Shown here piece after piece: positions 46,501 to 53,232 of a stretch of 64,000 bases of DNA. The first letter of the stretch is position 1; each line of letters opens with the position of its first letter. Source of the DNA: JACVRW01 sp963765135 (GTDB lineage: Bacteria > Actinomycetota > Thermoleophilia > Solirubrobacterales > Thermoleophilaceae); contig CAVXUX010000001.1 of assembly GCA_963765135.1 (NCBI GenBank), positions 372,001 to 436,000 of the forward strand. Reading direction: 5' to 3'. The notes under the pieces were generated by a model. It made no database searches. It was not told the DNA's origin and saw only the letters and a program-made list of their open reading frames with translations. Made by a program: the position numbers and the translations under genes.

Positions 46501-46647
46501 GAACATGAGCTGCCCGAACTCCTCGGCGTCCATGCGCTGCGACAGCGGAGTGGACTCGACAACGTCGCAGAACAGCACCGCGAGCTGCCGTCGCTCGCCC
46601 TCCGGCACTGGCTGGCCGTCGGCGTCCCGCCGCCGAGTCCGCGGCAT
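43555..46647 (-). CDS. class III cyclase-like / AAA-STAND ATPase / TPR protein (degenerate cyclase site)
   Basis: A 1030-residue relative of the protein at 6725, without zinc ribbons. The cyclase-like domain spans about residues 20-200. Metal aspartates are kept (FCDVVEST, YAGDGV) and so are the transition-state Asn and Arg (NVASRL). The lysine position reads Val (GVYAGD) and the adenine-selecting Asp is Glu (FGETLN), so ATP specificity is doubtful. Walker A ITGEPGVGKSRLL and Walker B VVVAGEDLHWSD define the ATPase, followed by LEFRHALIRDAAYESL, a hallmark of these STAND proteins, and a TPR array of about 400 residues. Likely a signal-integrating regulator. TAGTGT ends 6 nt before the ATG. 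The frame is intact. Confidence 0.88.
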   Translation of the reverse strand: MPRTRRRDADGQPVPEGERRQLAVLFCDVVESTPLSQRMDAEEFGQLMFDFQELATETITDLGGRIGVYAGDGVAAWFGWPVAHEDDAALAVHAGLDILAGLDELNADIEEQHGVRLAARVGIHVGLVVVRTDRPDSPAFGETLNVASRLESFAEPGTVVLSSTAHKLAGARFHTEDLGEHELKGVADRVRVHRVDGARTPDDDAPAAAFGATLVNRVEERQLLMDAWREARDGRGRTVVITGEPGVGKSRLLASLRETLADEPHRWLALRCSPLRVNTAFHPVAGMMRATVGIRLTDPPDQQRRMIRAALPDTQRDAETPIATLLDVGTADAPAPEKFRRDLMEALYRWLLDLASRGPVVVAGEDLHWSDASTLELMRVLQSRLAAAPVLIVVTRRPEGDHGFGADVDVGLDRLDAEDTRQLARELATARGLTGDMVDRVAERSDGVPLFVEELVAAAGEAEDTGLPTSLQSSLLARLDRLGPARDVAQMASVLGRSFPERLLEAVADIPADRLADALRRLTAAGILESCPSIEGRRLEFRHALIRDAAYESLLRRSRVQLHRLVASVIEEQFPEYVAGEPELLGHHLARGGEPLRAAEFFELAGRRAARAAALAEAAAHYRHGIELLADLEQSPERDWREMWLGILLANAMMGSEGVGAATLRPVWNRAIELGEQVGDADELTAALNGLAVQEAANADLDAAIALARRQLAIADESGSRLARLRGHGTMGMALFYGGDGRVALEHFTASLAHYRPGDFHIVTFGVGHDQGIFARAMSSWVLWWLGRPDAALDEVQATVAEAERLGSMLSLAMARHFLCLIRQLRRESDLALEQAQVNAAFAGELGFLLWQAAALVAAGTERARMGDRAGIDEVGRGLGLLGDGGTRSGISNALATLAEAHHAVGDTPAALGTVEAALDLSREIGEPYWDAELMRLKAVFMLAADPAAGEVADDLLRAALSDATDRGAGSLALRAATTLGHRLAADGRSDAALAAVRSALAAVEGGSETADVREAHQLIDSLSTTALEA

Positions 46648-46653
46648 GTAGCG

Positions 46654-46659
46654 ACACTA
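46654..46659 (-). promoter_or_regulatory. putative leaderless -10 element TAGTGT
   Basis: Minus-strand TAGTGT ends 6 nt before ATG 46647. The gap to the upstream lipoprotein gene stop is only 17 bp, leaving little room for a conventional leader. Confidence 0.45.
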
Positions 46660-46664
46660 ACCGA

Positions 46665-47024
46665 TTAGTTGTCGGCGAATGCAGCGAAGCTGGCGGCTCT
46701 GGCGTACAGCTTGTAGAGCCTGAAGCTGCCGGCGAAGTCCTTGCCGCACATGCTCTGGAGCACCTGGTAGGCGGCGTGGTCGGAGAGCTCCGGCGTATGG
46801 ACCGCGCTGTCCTTCAGGTTCACCTGCTGGCGGATGTCGTGGATCGTCGCCAGGCGCTGCGCGCGTGTGCCCGCATTCCAGTCCGAGCACTGCGCCATCT
46901 GCGCGACCGAACCAACCAGCTCCTCGCCCACCGGCTTCGCGGCGCGCGGCTTCGGGTCGTCGCCGGACCCGCAGGACGCGAGCGCCAGCGCCGCCAACAG
47001 CGCCAGTGCGCACCAGTGCCTCAT
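46665..47024 (-). CDS. small lipoprotein of unknown function
   Basis: A 119-residue exported protein. MRHWCALALLAALALASCGSG is a lipoprotein signal with lipobox LASC; the mature protein has two further cysteines (QCSDW, SMCGKDF) likely to be disulphide-bonded, and is mainly helical (RAQRLATIHDIRQQVNL, YQVLQSMCGKDFAGSFRLYKLYARAASF). No known domain was recognised. Its ATG overlaps the stop of the beta-helix gene (ATGA, 47021-47024), so the two are co-translated and may act together at the cell surface. Confidence 0.75.
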   Translation of the reverse strand: MRHWCALALLAALALASCGSGDDPKPRAAKPVGEELVGSVAQMAQCSDWNAGTRAQRLATIHDIRQQVNLKDSAVHTPELSDHAAYQVLQSMCGKDFAGSFRLYKLYARAASFAAFADN

Positions 47025-49030
47025 GGCCGAGGCACTGGGATCCCCGTCAGCTGCCCGATCTGGTCCTCCAGCTGCTTCGCGCGGGCGGTCTCGAGGAACT
47101 CGCGCGCGCCCTTGGCGAACGCCCGCTGCTTGCGGGCCGCGGACAGCGACCCCGGCTTGGGCGGCAGCGTGTACCAGTCGCACTGCTCCGGCGGAAGGTC
47201 GCCCTCGCGGGCCAGGAAGCAGGACAGCAGGTACTGCACCTTGACCGGGTCGCCGCTGCTCTTGCTGCCGACGCAGGTGCGCGGCAGCGTGTCGTTGCCG
47301 TCGCCCACTCCCGGACCGGTCACGCTCGCTTCGGTGCCGTCCGGCCCGGTGTTGCCGAACCAGCAGTTCTTGACGGTCGGCCCGATGCCGCCCTCGTCCC
47401 ACCAGAAGTCGACGCCGTTGGGCGCCACGCCCTTGGTGGACCCGACGTTGTTGCCGAACGCGTACAGCTCCGGGAACGCCTTGAAGCCCTTCGGCACGCG
47501 GCCGAGGTGATTCCAGAAGAAGCGGTTGCCGCACGACGTGGACAGGCCCGGGTCCTCGCAGGAGCCGCCCGGGTTGACGTTGCCCTCCGGGGTCACGAGG
47601 AAGTTCGGGATCGAGAGCAGGAAGGCGGCGTTGCGCCAGTTGTCCCAGATCCAGTTGCCCCACACGTTCCCGTTGTTGTGGCCGGCCCAGAAGATGCCGA
47701 CGCCGACGGGCAGGATCCCGACCGCCGGCGGCACCGGCGCGTTCGCCTTGAACAGCTCGAGGTTGTTCGAGTAGATGTAGTTGTTGTCGACCTGGACGCT
47801 GTCGGCCGGGAAGCCCGGGTGGCCGGCGGCCGAGATCGTGTCGGTCGAGATGCCGGCGGTGTTGCCGTAGATGTTGTTGTGCGTGATGCGCACGGCGTTG
47901 CCCATCGAGCCCGAGTAGGCCAGCACGCTGCCGCGCATGTCGCAGTCGCGCACGGTCGTGTTGAACCGGGGCGCGTCCGGATAGAACGACTTGTCGGCCT
48001 GCTCGCCGGTCTCGGGCGCGCCGCCCGGGTAGAGCACGGCGTCGCCGGAGCCCATGCCGTCGCAGTCGGTGTAGAGGCCGTGGTCGGAGGTGAAGGTCAG
48101 GTTGCCGTAGTCGGCGTTCCAGAACATCTTCACGGTGTCGACCCGGTAGCCGTCGGTCTCCTCGATGTAGAGCCCGTGCTCGAGTGCGCCGCGCACGGTG
48201 AAGTTGTGCGCCACGAACCCGTCGGCGCGATCCGCCCGCACGATCACGTGCTTGTGGAACGTGTGCGGCCGCGCCTCGGGGTCGTTCGACTCGTAGTCGG
48301 AGGCGCCGTCGATGATCACGTCGGTCGGCACCACGCCGGTGCCCTCGAGCTGGAGGTTGCAGCGCACGCACGGGCCGAGGTCGGGGATGCCCTGGCGGTT
48401 CGTGAGCGGCGGGCTGGGCGGCGGCGTGTCCGGCACGGCGCGGCCCTGGACGTGGATCAGGTTCTGGTCGTTCGGGCAGGTGACCTGGTACTTGTAGCTC
48501 GGCGTCTTGGCGCCGCCCGAGTCCTCCTGCGTCATGCCCGCGCAGCGCGGGTCGTTGAGCGGCTGGGCTCGCGAGGTCGGCTCGGTGTAGAGGCCCGGCA
48601 TGACGACCACGCGGTCGTTGTTGCCCGAGGCGTTCACGGCCGGCTGGATCTCGTTGTAGGCACAGCGGCGCGCCAGCAGGACGTTCTGCCAGAGCAGCCG
48701 GAAGGCGGCCCACTTGCTCAGACGCAGCTTGGGCTGACTGGGGCGGAGCCGGTAGCCGTGCTTGCGTGCCTTGTCGATCGAGGCCGAGAGCAGGCTGAGC
48801 GACTTCCAGCCGCCGTTGCCCTGGCAGACGACGCGCACCTTGCCCGGGCCGCGGCCGGTGACGGCCGACTCGAGCGAGCGCAAGGCGGGCACCTTGCCGC
48901 CGGCCGGCGGCGTAACGGCGGTGTCAGGCGCGGGATCGGGCCAGTACGAAGGCCGCTCGAGGTGGGCGAAAGCCGCCGCGGGCAGCGCCAAGCCGACGGC
49001 CAGCGCGACGAACACCATCAACCTCGACAT
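47021..49030 (-). CDS. secreted right-handed parallel beta-helix repeat protein
   Basis: A 669-residue protein with a signal peptide (RLMVFVALAVGLALPAAAFA). The central region (about residues 120-460) has the spaced Asn/Gly/Ile-rich turns of a right-handed parallel beta-helix: ASGNNDRVVVMPGLYTEP, HKHVIVRADRADGFVAHN, NAVRITHNNIYGNTAGISTDT, DSVQVDNNYIYSNNLELF. This is the fold of pectate lyases, polysaccharide lyases and epimerases. Eight or more cysteines (PCVRCNLQLEG, DCDGMG, SCGNRFFWN, QCDWYT) suggest disulphides. The C-terminal helical segment resembles a separate module. No lyase active-site Asp/Arg set could be identified, so catalysis is open. ATG 49030 starts right at the signal peptide. 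Confidence 0.82.
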   Translation of the reverse strand: MSRLMVFVALAVGLALPAAAFAHLERPSYWPDPAPDTAVTPPAGGKVPALRSLESAVTGRGPGKVRVVCQGNGGWKSLSLLSASIDKARKHGYRLRPSQPKLRLSKWAAFRLLWQNVLLARRCAYNEIQPAVNASGNNDRVVVMPGLYTEPTSRAQPLNDPRCAGMTQEDSGGAKTPSYKYQVTCPNDQNLIHVQGRAVPDTPPPSPPLTNRQGIPDLGPCVRCNLQLEGTGVVPTDVIIDGASDYESNDPEARPHTFHKHVIVRADRADGFVAHNFTVRGALEHGLYIEETDGYRVDTVKMFWNADYGNLTFTSDHGLYTDCDGMGSGDAVLYPGGAPETGEQADKSFYPDAPRFNTTVRDCDMRGSVLAYSGSMGNAVRITHNNIYGNTAGISTDTISAAGHPGFPADSVQVDNNYIYSNNLELFKANAPVPPAVGILPVGVGIFWAGHNNGNVWGNWIWDNWRNAAFLLSIPNFLVTPEGNVNPGGSCEDPGLSTSCGNRFFWNHLGRVPKGFKAFPELYAFGNNVGSTKGVAPNGVDFWWDEGGIGPTVKNCWFGNTGPDGTEASVTGPGVGDGNDTLPRTCVGSKSSGDPVKVQYLLSCFLAREGDLPPEQCDWYTLPPKPGSLSAARKQRAFAKGAREFLETARAKQLEDQIGQLTGIPVPRP

Positions 49031-49082
49031 GCAATCCCCTCCCCGTTGCCCGATCCCTGGCGAGAAGCTATCCGATCCGGCG

Positions 49083-49088
49083 TAGTCT
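49083..49088 (+). promoter_or_regulatory. putative leaderless -10 element TAGTCT
   Basis: TAGTCT ends 7 nt before ATG 49096; no ribosome-binding sequence lies between. Confidence 0.5.
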
Positions 49089-49095
49089 GCGCCGA

Positions 49096-49884
49096 ATGTC
49101 GGGATCCGACACTTTCCGCGCCGCCGCGGAGACCTACGACCGGCACGTGGGGCGCTACGCGCCGGCCCTCGGGGCGGCGCTGATCGAGTTCGCGGGGATC
49201 GAGCCCGGCATGCGCGCGCTCGACGTGGGCTGCGGGCCGGGGGCGTTGACGGCGGAGCTGGTCCAGCGGCTCGGGGCGGCGAACGTGTGCGGCGCCGAGC
49301 CCTCGGAGCCGTTCGCCGAGGCATGCCGGGAGCGCGTGGGGGTGGAGGTCGTGTCGGCGCCCGCCGAGGCGCTCCCGTTCGAGGACGGCTCGTTCGACGC
49401 GGCGCTGTCGCAGCTGGTCGTGAACTTCATGAGCGACGCGGAGGCGGGTGTGGGCGAGATGGCGCGGGTCACGCGCAGCGGCGGATTGGTTGCATCGTGC
49501 GTGTGGGACTACGCGGGCGAGATGACGCTGCTGCGCGCGTTCTGGGACGCCGCCCGTGAGGTGGACCCGGCCCGCGCCGCGGCCGCCGACGAGGGCGTCG
49601 TGATGCGCTGGTGCGGGGAGGGCGAGCTGGGCGCGCTGTGGCAGGCGGCGGGGCTGCGCGACGTCCGCACCGGCCCCCTCGTGGTGAGCGCTGCCTACGC
49701 CGACTTCGGCGACCTGTGGGCGCCGCTGCCAACCGGGATCGCACCCTCGGGCGCGTTCTGCAAGTCGCTCGACGCGGACGGCCAGGCCGCCCTGAGCGAG
49801 GCCTACCGGCGGCGGCTCGGCGTGGGCGACGGCCCGTTCGAGCTGAACGCGCGCGCCTGGGCGGCCGTCGGAACCGTCACGTGA
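49096..49884 (+). CDS. class I SAM-dependent methyltransferase
   Basis: A 262-residue methyltransferase with the SAM motif I RALDVGCGPGALTAEL (residues 40-54), post-I acidic AEPSEPFAEAC, motif II PFEDGSFDAALSQLVVNFM and TRSGGLVASCVWDYAGEM. It looks like a UbiE/COQ5- or Methyltransf_11-type small-molecule methyltransferase; the acceptor is unknown. Its 3' end overlaps the convergent SRPBCC gene by 8 bp. The start is ATG with a leaderless-type promoter element. Confidence 0.88.
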   Translation: MSGSDTFRAAAETYDRHVGRYAPALGAALIEFAGIEPGMRALDVGCGPGALTAELVQRLGAANVCGAEPSEPFAEACRERVGVEVVSAPAEALPFEDGSFDAALSQLVVNFMSDAEAGVGEMARVTRSGGLVASCVWDYAGEMTLLRAFWDAAREVDPARAAAADEGVVMRWCGEGELGALWQAAGLRDVRTGPLVVSAAYADFGDLWAPLPTGIAPSGAFCKSLDADGQAALSEAYRRRLGVGDGPFELNARAWAAVGTVT

Positions 49885-50314
49885 GCAGCCGCCCGTCGAG
49901 GCGGTCGAAGAACTTGCCCCAGCCCGCCCTGGCCCTCTTGTGTGCGTCCGGCGTCTGGTCGTCGCGCTGCTCGAAGTGCATCTCGGTGCGACCGTCGCCC
50001 AGGTCGGTCAGCACCACCGTGATCAGCGCGTAGCGGTCGCCACCCTCTGGCTGGTCGGTCATGGTGAGCACCAGGCGCTCGGGCGGCACCACCTCCTGGT
50101 ACTGGCCGTGCCAGTTCGACTCCACGCGGTTGGGCCCGTAGAACATCGTCAGCCGCCACTGGCCTCCTTCTCGCACATCCATCGAGATGGTGGCCAGCGG
50201 TACCTCGCCGTCCGCGCCGAACCAGTCCGCGAAGCGCTCCGGCTCGGTCCATTCCTGCCACACCCGCTCGCGCGGGGCGTCGAAGACGCGATTGATCGTG
50301 AACGCGTTAGTCAC
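49877..50314 (-). CDS. SRPBCC/AHSA1-family protein
   Basis: A 145-residue START-like protein: FTINRVFDAPRERVWQEWTEPERFADWFG is the typical AHSA1 N-terminus, continuing EGGQWRLTMFYGPN, YQEVVPPERLVLTM, and EMHFEQRDDQTPDAHKRARAGWGKFFDRL. Proteins of this sort bind hydrophobic ligands and are very often encoded next to an ArsR regulator, as here: the ArsR gene overlaps it by 8 bp upstream. The pair probably forms a ligand-binding/regulatory module with the divergent reductase gene at 50698. Confidence 0.87.
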   Translation of the reverse strand: MTNAFTINRVFDAPRERVWQEWTEPERFADWFGADGEVPLATISMDVREGGQWRLTMFYGPNRVESNWHGQYQEVVPPERLVLTMTDQPEGGDRYALITVVLTDLGDGRTEMHFEQRDDQTPDAHKRARAGWGKFFDRLDGRLLT

Positions 50315-50630
50315 GTCGCTTCAGCCGCGCGTCGAGCAGGTCGAAGCTGCCATCCCAGAAGTGACGGTACTTCGCCAGCCAGTCCGCGGCATCCTTGAGC
50401 CGCGCGCCCTCCAGGCGGGAGGGCCGCAGCTGCGCCCGGCGACCGCGCGTGATCAGCCCGGCCTGCTCGAGCACCTTCAGATGCTGAGACACGGCCTGCA
50501 CGGTGATCGGGAAGGGCTCTGCGAGCTCGGTGACGTTTGCTTCGCCCTTCTCCGCGAGGCGCCCCAGGATCTCCCGCCGCGTCGGATCGGCGAGGGCCGC
50601 GAACGTGGTGCTCAAGTGATCGCTTGCCAA
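50307..50630 (-). CDS. ArsR-family transcriptional regulator
   Basis: About 107 residues of a winged-helix ArsR repressor: LSTTFAALADPTRREILGRLAEKGEANVTELAEPFPITVQAVSQHLKVLEQAGLITRGRRAQLRPSRLE, with recognition helix ITVQAVSQHLKVLEQAGL. There are no ArsR metal-binding cysteines (ELxVCDL is absent), so it senses something else, as in SRPBCC-linked members. No ATG or GTG fits; TTG 50630 or TTG 50615 are the candidates. Both lie within a pair of near-identical 13-bp repeats that look like the operator, which implies autoregulation. Its stop overlaps the SRPBCC gene by 8 bp. Confidence 0.83.
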   Translation of the reverse strand: MASDHLSTTFAALADPTRREILGRLAEKGEANVTELAEPFPITVQAVSQHLKVLEQAGLITRGRRAQLRPSRLEGARLKDAADWLAKYRHFWDGSFDLLDARLKRRD

Positions 50631-50642
50631 AGTGATAGCTTG
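50614..50642. promoter_or_regulatory. tandem 13-bp repeats, probable ArsR operator
   Basis: AAGTGATCGCTTG (50614-50626) recurs as AAGTGATAGCTTG (50630-50642), 12 of 13 identical at a 16-bp period; each unit is itself an imperfect palindrome (CAAG...CTTG). A minus-strand TATATT (50648-50643) abuts the repeats and could be the ArsR -10. Confidence 0.55.
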
Positions 50643-50697
50643 AATATATGCGTCTCCCCGGACGCGTGCCAGCGGCAACCAGAAAGGACCACCCAGC

Positions 50698-51261
50698 ATG
50701 GGCAGGATCGTCGTAACCGAGTTCATCTCCCTCGACGGCGTCGTGGAGGATCCCGGCGGCTCGGAGGACTTCAAGTACGGCGGCTGGAGCTTCGAGTTCA
50801 ACCGCGGCGAGGAGGGCGACCGGTTCAAGCTCGACGAGACGATGGCGTCCGATGCCCTGCTGCTGGGCCGCGTGACCTACGAGGGGTTTGCCGATGCCTG
50901 GCCGCAGCGGGACGGCGAGTTCGCCGACAAGTTCAACAACATGCCGAAGTACGTGGTCTCCTCGACCCTGCAGGACCCGGAGTGGACCAACACGACCGTG
51001 CTCGAGGGCGACCTCGCCGAGCAGGTGGCGAAGGTGCGGGACAGCCATGACGGCGACGTGACCGTGCACGGCAGCGTTCAGCTCGTGCAGGCGCTGATCG
51101 ACAATGACCTCGTCGACGCGCTGCACCTGATGGTCTTCCCGGTGGTCCTGGGCGCGGGCAAGCAGCTGTTCGGCGAGACCCGCGACAAGAAGACGCTGAA
51201 GCTGACCGACTCGAAGACCGTCGGGGACGGCGTGTCGATCCTGGTCTACGGGCGCGCCTAG
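50698..51261 (+). CDS. dihydrofolate reductase-fold protein (RibD C-terminal family)
   Basis: A 187-residue RibD_C/DHFR-like reductase: RIVVTEFISLDGVVEDPGG at the N-terminus, DALLLGRVTYEGFADAWP, KYVVSSTLQDPEWTNT and VTVHGSVQLVQALIDNDLVDALHLMVFPVVLGAGKQLF. These are NADPH-binding reductases of unknown substrate that are very common in actinobacteria and frequently lie beside ArsR/SRPBCC pairs. A ribosome site (AGAAAGG) precedes the ATG. The divergent ArsR operator lies 56 bp upstream and may govern this gene too. Its stop overlaps the next, convergent gene by 4 bp. Confidence 0.88.
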   Translation: MGRIVVTEFISLDGVVEDPGGSEDFKYGGWSFEFNRGEEGDRFKLDETMASDALLLGRVTYEGFADAWPQRDGEFADKFNNMPKYVVSSTLQDPEWTNTTVLEGDLAEQVAKVRDSHDGDVTVHGSVQLVQALIDNDLVDALHLMVFPVVLGAGKQLFGETRDKKTLKLTDSKTVGDGVSILVYGRA

Positions 51262-52220
51262 CGAATCGCCCGGGAGAGCACCTCGCCGGCGAGTGCCACG
51301 GCCTCCAGGTCGTGCACGTCCGGCATGTTGACCACGAGCCCGTCGAGCCCGGCATCGAGGTGCGCGGCGACCTGCTCGGCCACGCCGTCGGCGGCGCCGG
51401 CGATGACGAAGCCGGCGATCCGCTCCTCCGGCACGCCGCGGTCGCGCATCGGCTGGACCTTGGCCTGCGCCTGCTCTTCGGTCGGCGCGATCGCGAGCGT
51501 GCCGAGCTTGGTCTTCGTGATCTGCGCGGGGTCGCGCCCGGCGTCCTCGCAGTGGCCCGCCAGCACCCCCATCAGGTGGCGCACCTTCTCGACGTTGCCG
51601 AACACGTTCGAGGCGTCGGCGTACTGGGCCACCATTCGCAGCGTCTTGCGCTCGCCGCTGCCCCCGACCATGATCGGGATGTCCCCGCGGATCGGCCGCG
51701 GCCGGTTGAGGATGCTCTCGACGTGATGGTGCTTGCCGGTCACGGTCGCCTGCTCCTCCGTGAACATCGCGCGGGCGATGCGCAGCGCGTCCTCGAGCCG
51801 CTCGAAGCGCTCGGCGATCGGCGGGAACTCGTAGCCGAACGCCCGGTGCTCGTGCTCGAACCAGGCGGCGCCGATGCCGAGCACCGCACGACCTCCCGAG
51901 AGCACGTCGATCGTCGTGGTCACCTTCGCCATCAGCGCGGGGTTGCGATAGGTCACGCCGCCGACCATCAGGCCGAGCTGCACGTTCGAGGTGCGGGCCG
52001 CCAGCGCAGCCAGGGCTGTGTTGCCCTCCAGCATCCAGTTGTCGATCGGCCCCACGCCCGGGATCTGGTTGAGGTGATCCATCACCCAGACCGAGTCGAA
52101 GCCGGAGGACTCGGCCGTCTGCGCGATCGCCGTCAGCTTGTCGAGCAGCTGCTCCGGCTCAACCCCGGGGAAGTTGAAGTTGGGGATTTGCAGGCCGACG
52201 CGGCAGGGAGCGGGAGGCAC
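51258..52220 (-). CDS. F420-dependent LLM-class oxidoreductase
   Basis: A 320-residue luciferase-like (beta/alpha)8 enzyme. VGLQIPNFNFPGVEPEQLLDKL, DSVWVMDHLNQIPG, NVQLGLMVGGVTYRNPALMAKVTTTIDVLSGGRAVLGIGAAWFEHEHRAFG and the C-terminal AGAADGVAEQVAAHLDAGLDGLVVNMP are typical of actinobacterial F420-dependent members. It would use F420H2 to reduce an unknown substrate. GTG 52220 start with TAAGTT 8 nt upstream. Confidence 0.87.
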   Translation of the reverse strand: MPPAPCRVGLQIPNFNFPGVEPEQLLDKLTAIAQTAESSGFDSVWVMDHLNQIPGVGPIDNWMLEGNTALAALAARTSNVQLGLMVGGVTYRNPALMAKVTTTIDVLSGGRAVLGIGAAWFEHEHRAFGYEFPPIAERFERLEDALRIARAMFTEEQATVTGKHHHVESILNRPRPIRGDIPIMVGGSGERKTLRMVAQYADASNVFGNVEKVRHLMGVLAGHCEDAGRDPAQITKTKLGTLAIAPTEEQAQAKVQPMRDRGVPEERIAGFVIAGAADGVAEQVAAHLDAGLDGLVVNMPDVHDLEAVALAGEVLSRAIR

Positions 52221-52228
52221 TGAGGCGC

Positions 52229-52234
52229 AACTTA
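52229..52234 (-). promoter_or_regulatory. putative leaderless -10 element TAAGTT
   Basis: Minus-strand TAAGTT ends 8 nt before GTG 52220; it overlaps the stop codon of the lipase gene upstream. Confidence 0.4.
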
Positions 52235-53170
52235 GCGCGCGTACTGTGCCAGCGGCGGTTCACCGTCGGCCTTCGGGCCGTTCGGTCCCAGCAGCACGCC
52301 GAGCTTGGACTGGTAGGACTGAACCTTCGCGTCGGCCTGCGCGCGCGTGACCCCGGGCATCGTGTCGCGCCGGCAGACCGTGGAGCGGACTCGCGCCGGC
52401 TTTGCCGGCCCCGGGTGGTCGAGCGCGTCCATCGCGATCACGTAGGTCGGCCCGTCGTAGGCCAGCCCGACGTGATCGACCTCGTGTCCGGGGCAGAGGT
52501 CCTGGATCACGATGTTGCGGGCGCCCGCGAGGCGCGCCTCGGGTGGGGTCACGAAGACGGTGTCGTCGGCCGTCGCGATCGCGGTGAAGTCGACCCCTGC
52601 TACGCGCCGCTCGTTGAGTGCGGCCAGGAACGCCGAGTCGCTGCGCATCTGGTAGAGCGCGGTCGCGCAGATGCCGGGCGAGCCGCAGTTGACGTTCGTG
52701 AACGCGGACCCGTTGTTGGGGGTGACGAACAGCACCGCGTCCGAGACCAGCCGGCGCACGTCCGGCCACCAGCGCAGAGCCCAGCGGACGTTCAGCCCGC
52801 CCTGGGAGAGTCCGATCGCCGCGACGTCGCGTCCGCTCTTGCGGGCCATCGTCCGGATCGCGTAGACGACGTACTCGGAGGTGGGCTGGATGTCGCCCGC
52901 GCTGCGGTCGGGCAGGTCGACCGTGCAGGCGGTCCGACCGCGGGCCGGCAGGGTCTGCTTGTAGTTCCAGCTCCAGTTGATCTTGCTGTCCGCGAACGTG
53001 CCGTGGACGAGCAGCACCGGGTCATGGTCGAGGTGGCGCAGCGGGCCGTTGCAGGTCAGCGCGTGGCGCAGGCTCTTGGCCGGGACGGTCAGGCGCGGCC
53101 CGCCGGCGGCCGCGGGGGCGGCAAGGAGGAGGGCGAGCAAGAGGGCGAGTCCGACCGGGCGCTTGAGCAT
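52232..53170 (-). CDS. secreted lipase-like alpha/beta hydrolase
   Basis: A 312-residue exported hydrolase. Signal peptide LKRPVGLALLLALLLAAPAAAG, oxyanion-hole DPVLLVHGTFADSKINWSW, nucleophile IGLSQGGLNVRWAL, VTPNNGSAFTNVNCGSPGICATALYQM with a disulphide-like Cys pair, and EVDHVGLAYDG. The layout resembles the CALB-like/LipA lipases of actinobacteria. The Met at 53170 is preferred over 53179: a promoter TTGACC-N17-TATATG ends 6 nt before 53170 and overlaps the earlier ATG, so the message would begin at this codon. It is divergent from a TetR regulator that probably controls it. Confidence 0.83.
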   Translation of the reverse strand: MLKRPVGLALLLALLLAAPAAAGGPRLTVPAKSLRHALTCNGPLRHLDHDPVLLVHGTFADSKINWSWNYKQTLPARGRTACTVDLPDRSAGDIQPTSEYVVYAIRTMARKSGRDVAAIGLSQGGLNVRWALRWWPDVRRLVSDAVLFVTPNNGSAFTNVNCGSPGICATALYQMRSDSAFLAALNERRVAGVDFTAIATADDTVFVTPPEARLAGARNIVIQDLCPGHEVDHVGLAYDGPTYVIAMDALDHPGPAKPARVRSTVCRRDTMPGVTRAQADAKVQSYQSKLGVLLGPNGPKADGEPPLAQYAR

Positions 53171-53176
53171 GCTGGA

Positions 53177-53205
53177 CATATAGCAAGATTGTCTAGTTCG
53201 GTCAA
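53177..53205 (-). promoter_or_regulatory. lipase promoter, TTGACC-N17-TATATG, with operator-like repeat
   Basis: -35 TTGACC (53205-53200) and -10 TATATG (53182-53177) are separated by 17 bp and the -10 ends 6 nt before ATG 53170: a leaderless promoter. TTGTCTAGTTCGGTCAA (53189-53205), an imperfect inverted repeat, covers the -35 and may be the TetR operator. Confidence 0.6.
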
Positions 53206-53220
53206 CATCCGGCGTATCTG

Positions 53221-53226
53221 TATTCT
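53221..53226 (+). promoter_or_regulatory. putative leaderless -10 element TATTCT (TetR gene)
   Basis: TATTCT ends 6 nt before ATG 53233, the same spacing as the divergent lipase promoter; -35 match is poor. Confidence 0.45.
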
Positions 53227-53232
53227 TTGCGT

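Noticed and set aside
44197..46668. An 823-residue plus-strand frame opposite the second cyclase
   Set aside because: Antisense shadow with no domains; the minus-strand gene is intact and well conserved.
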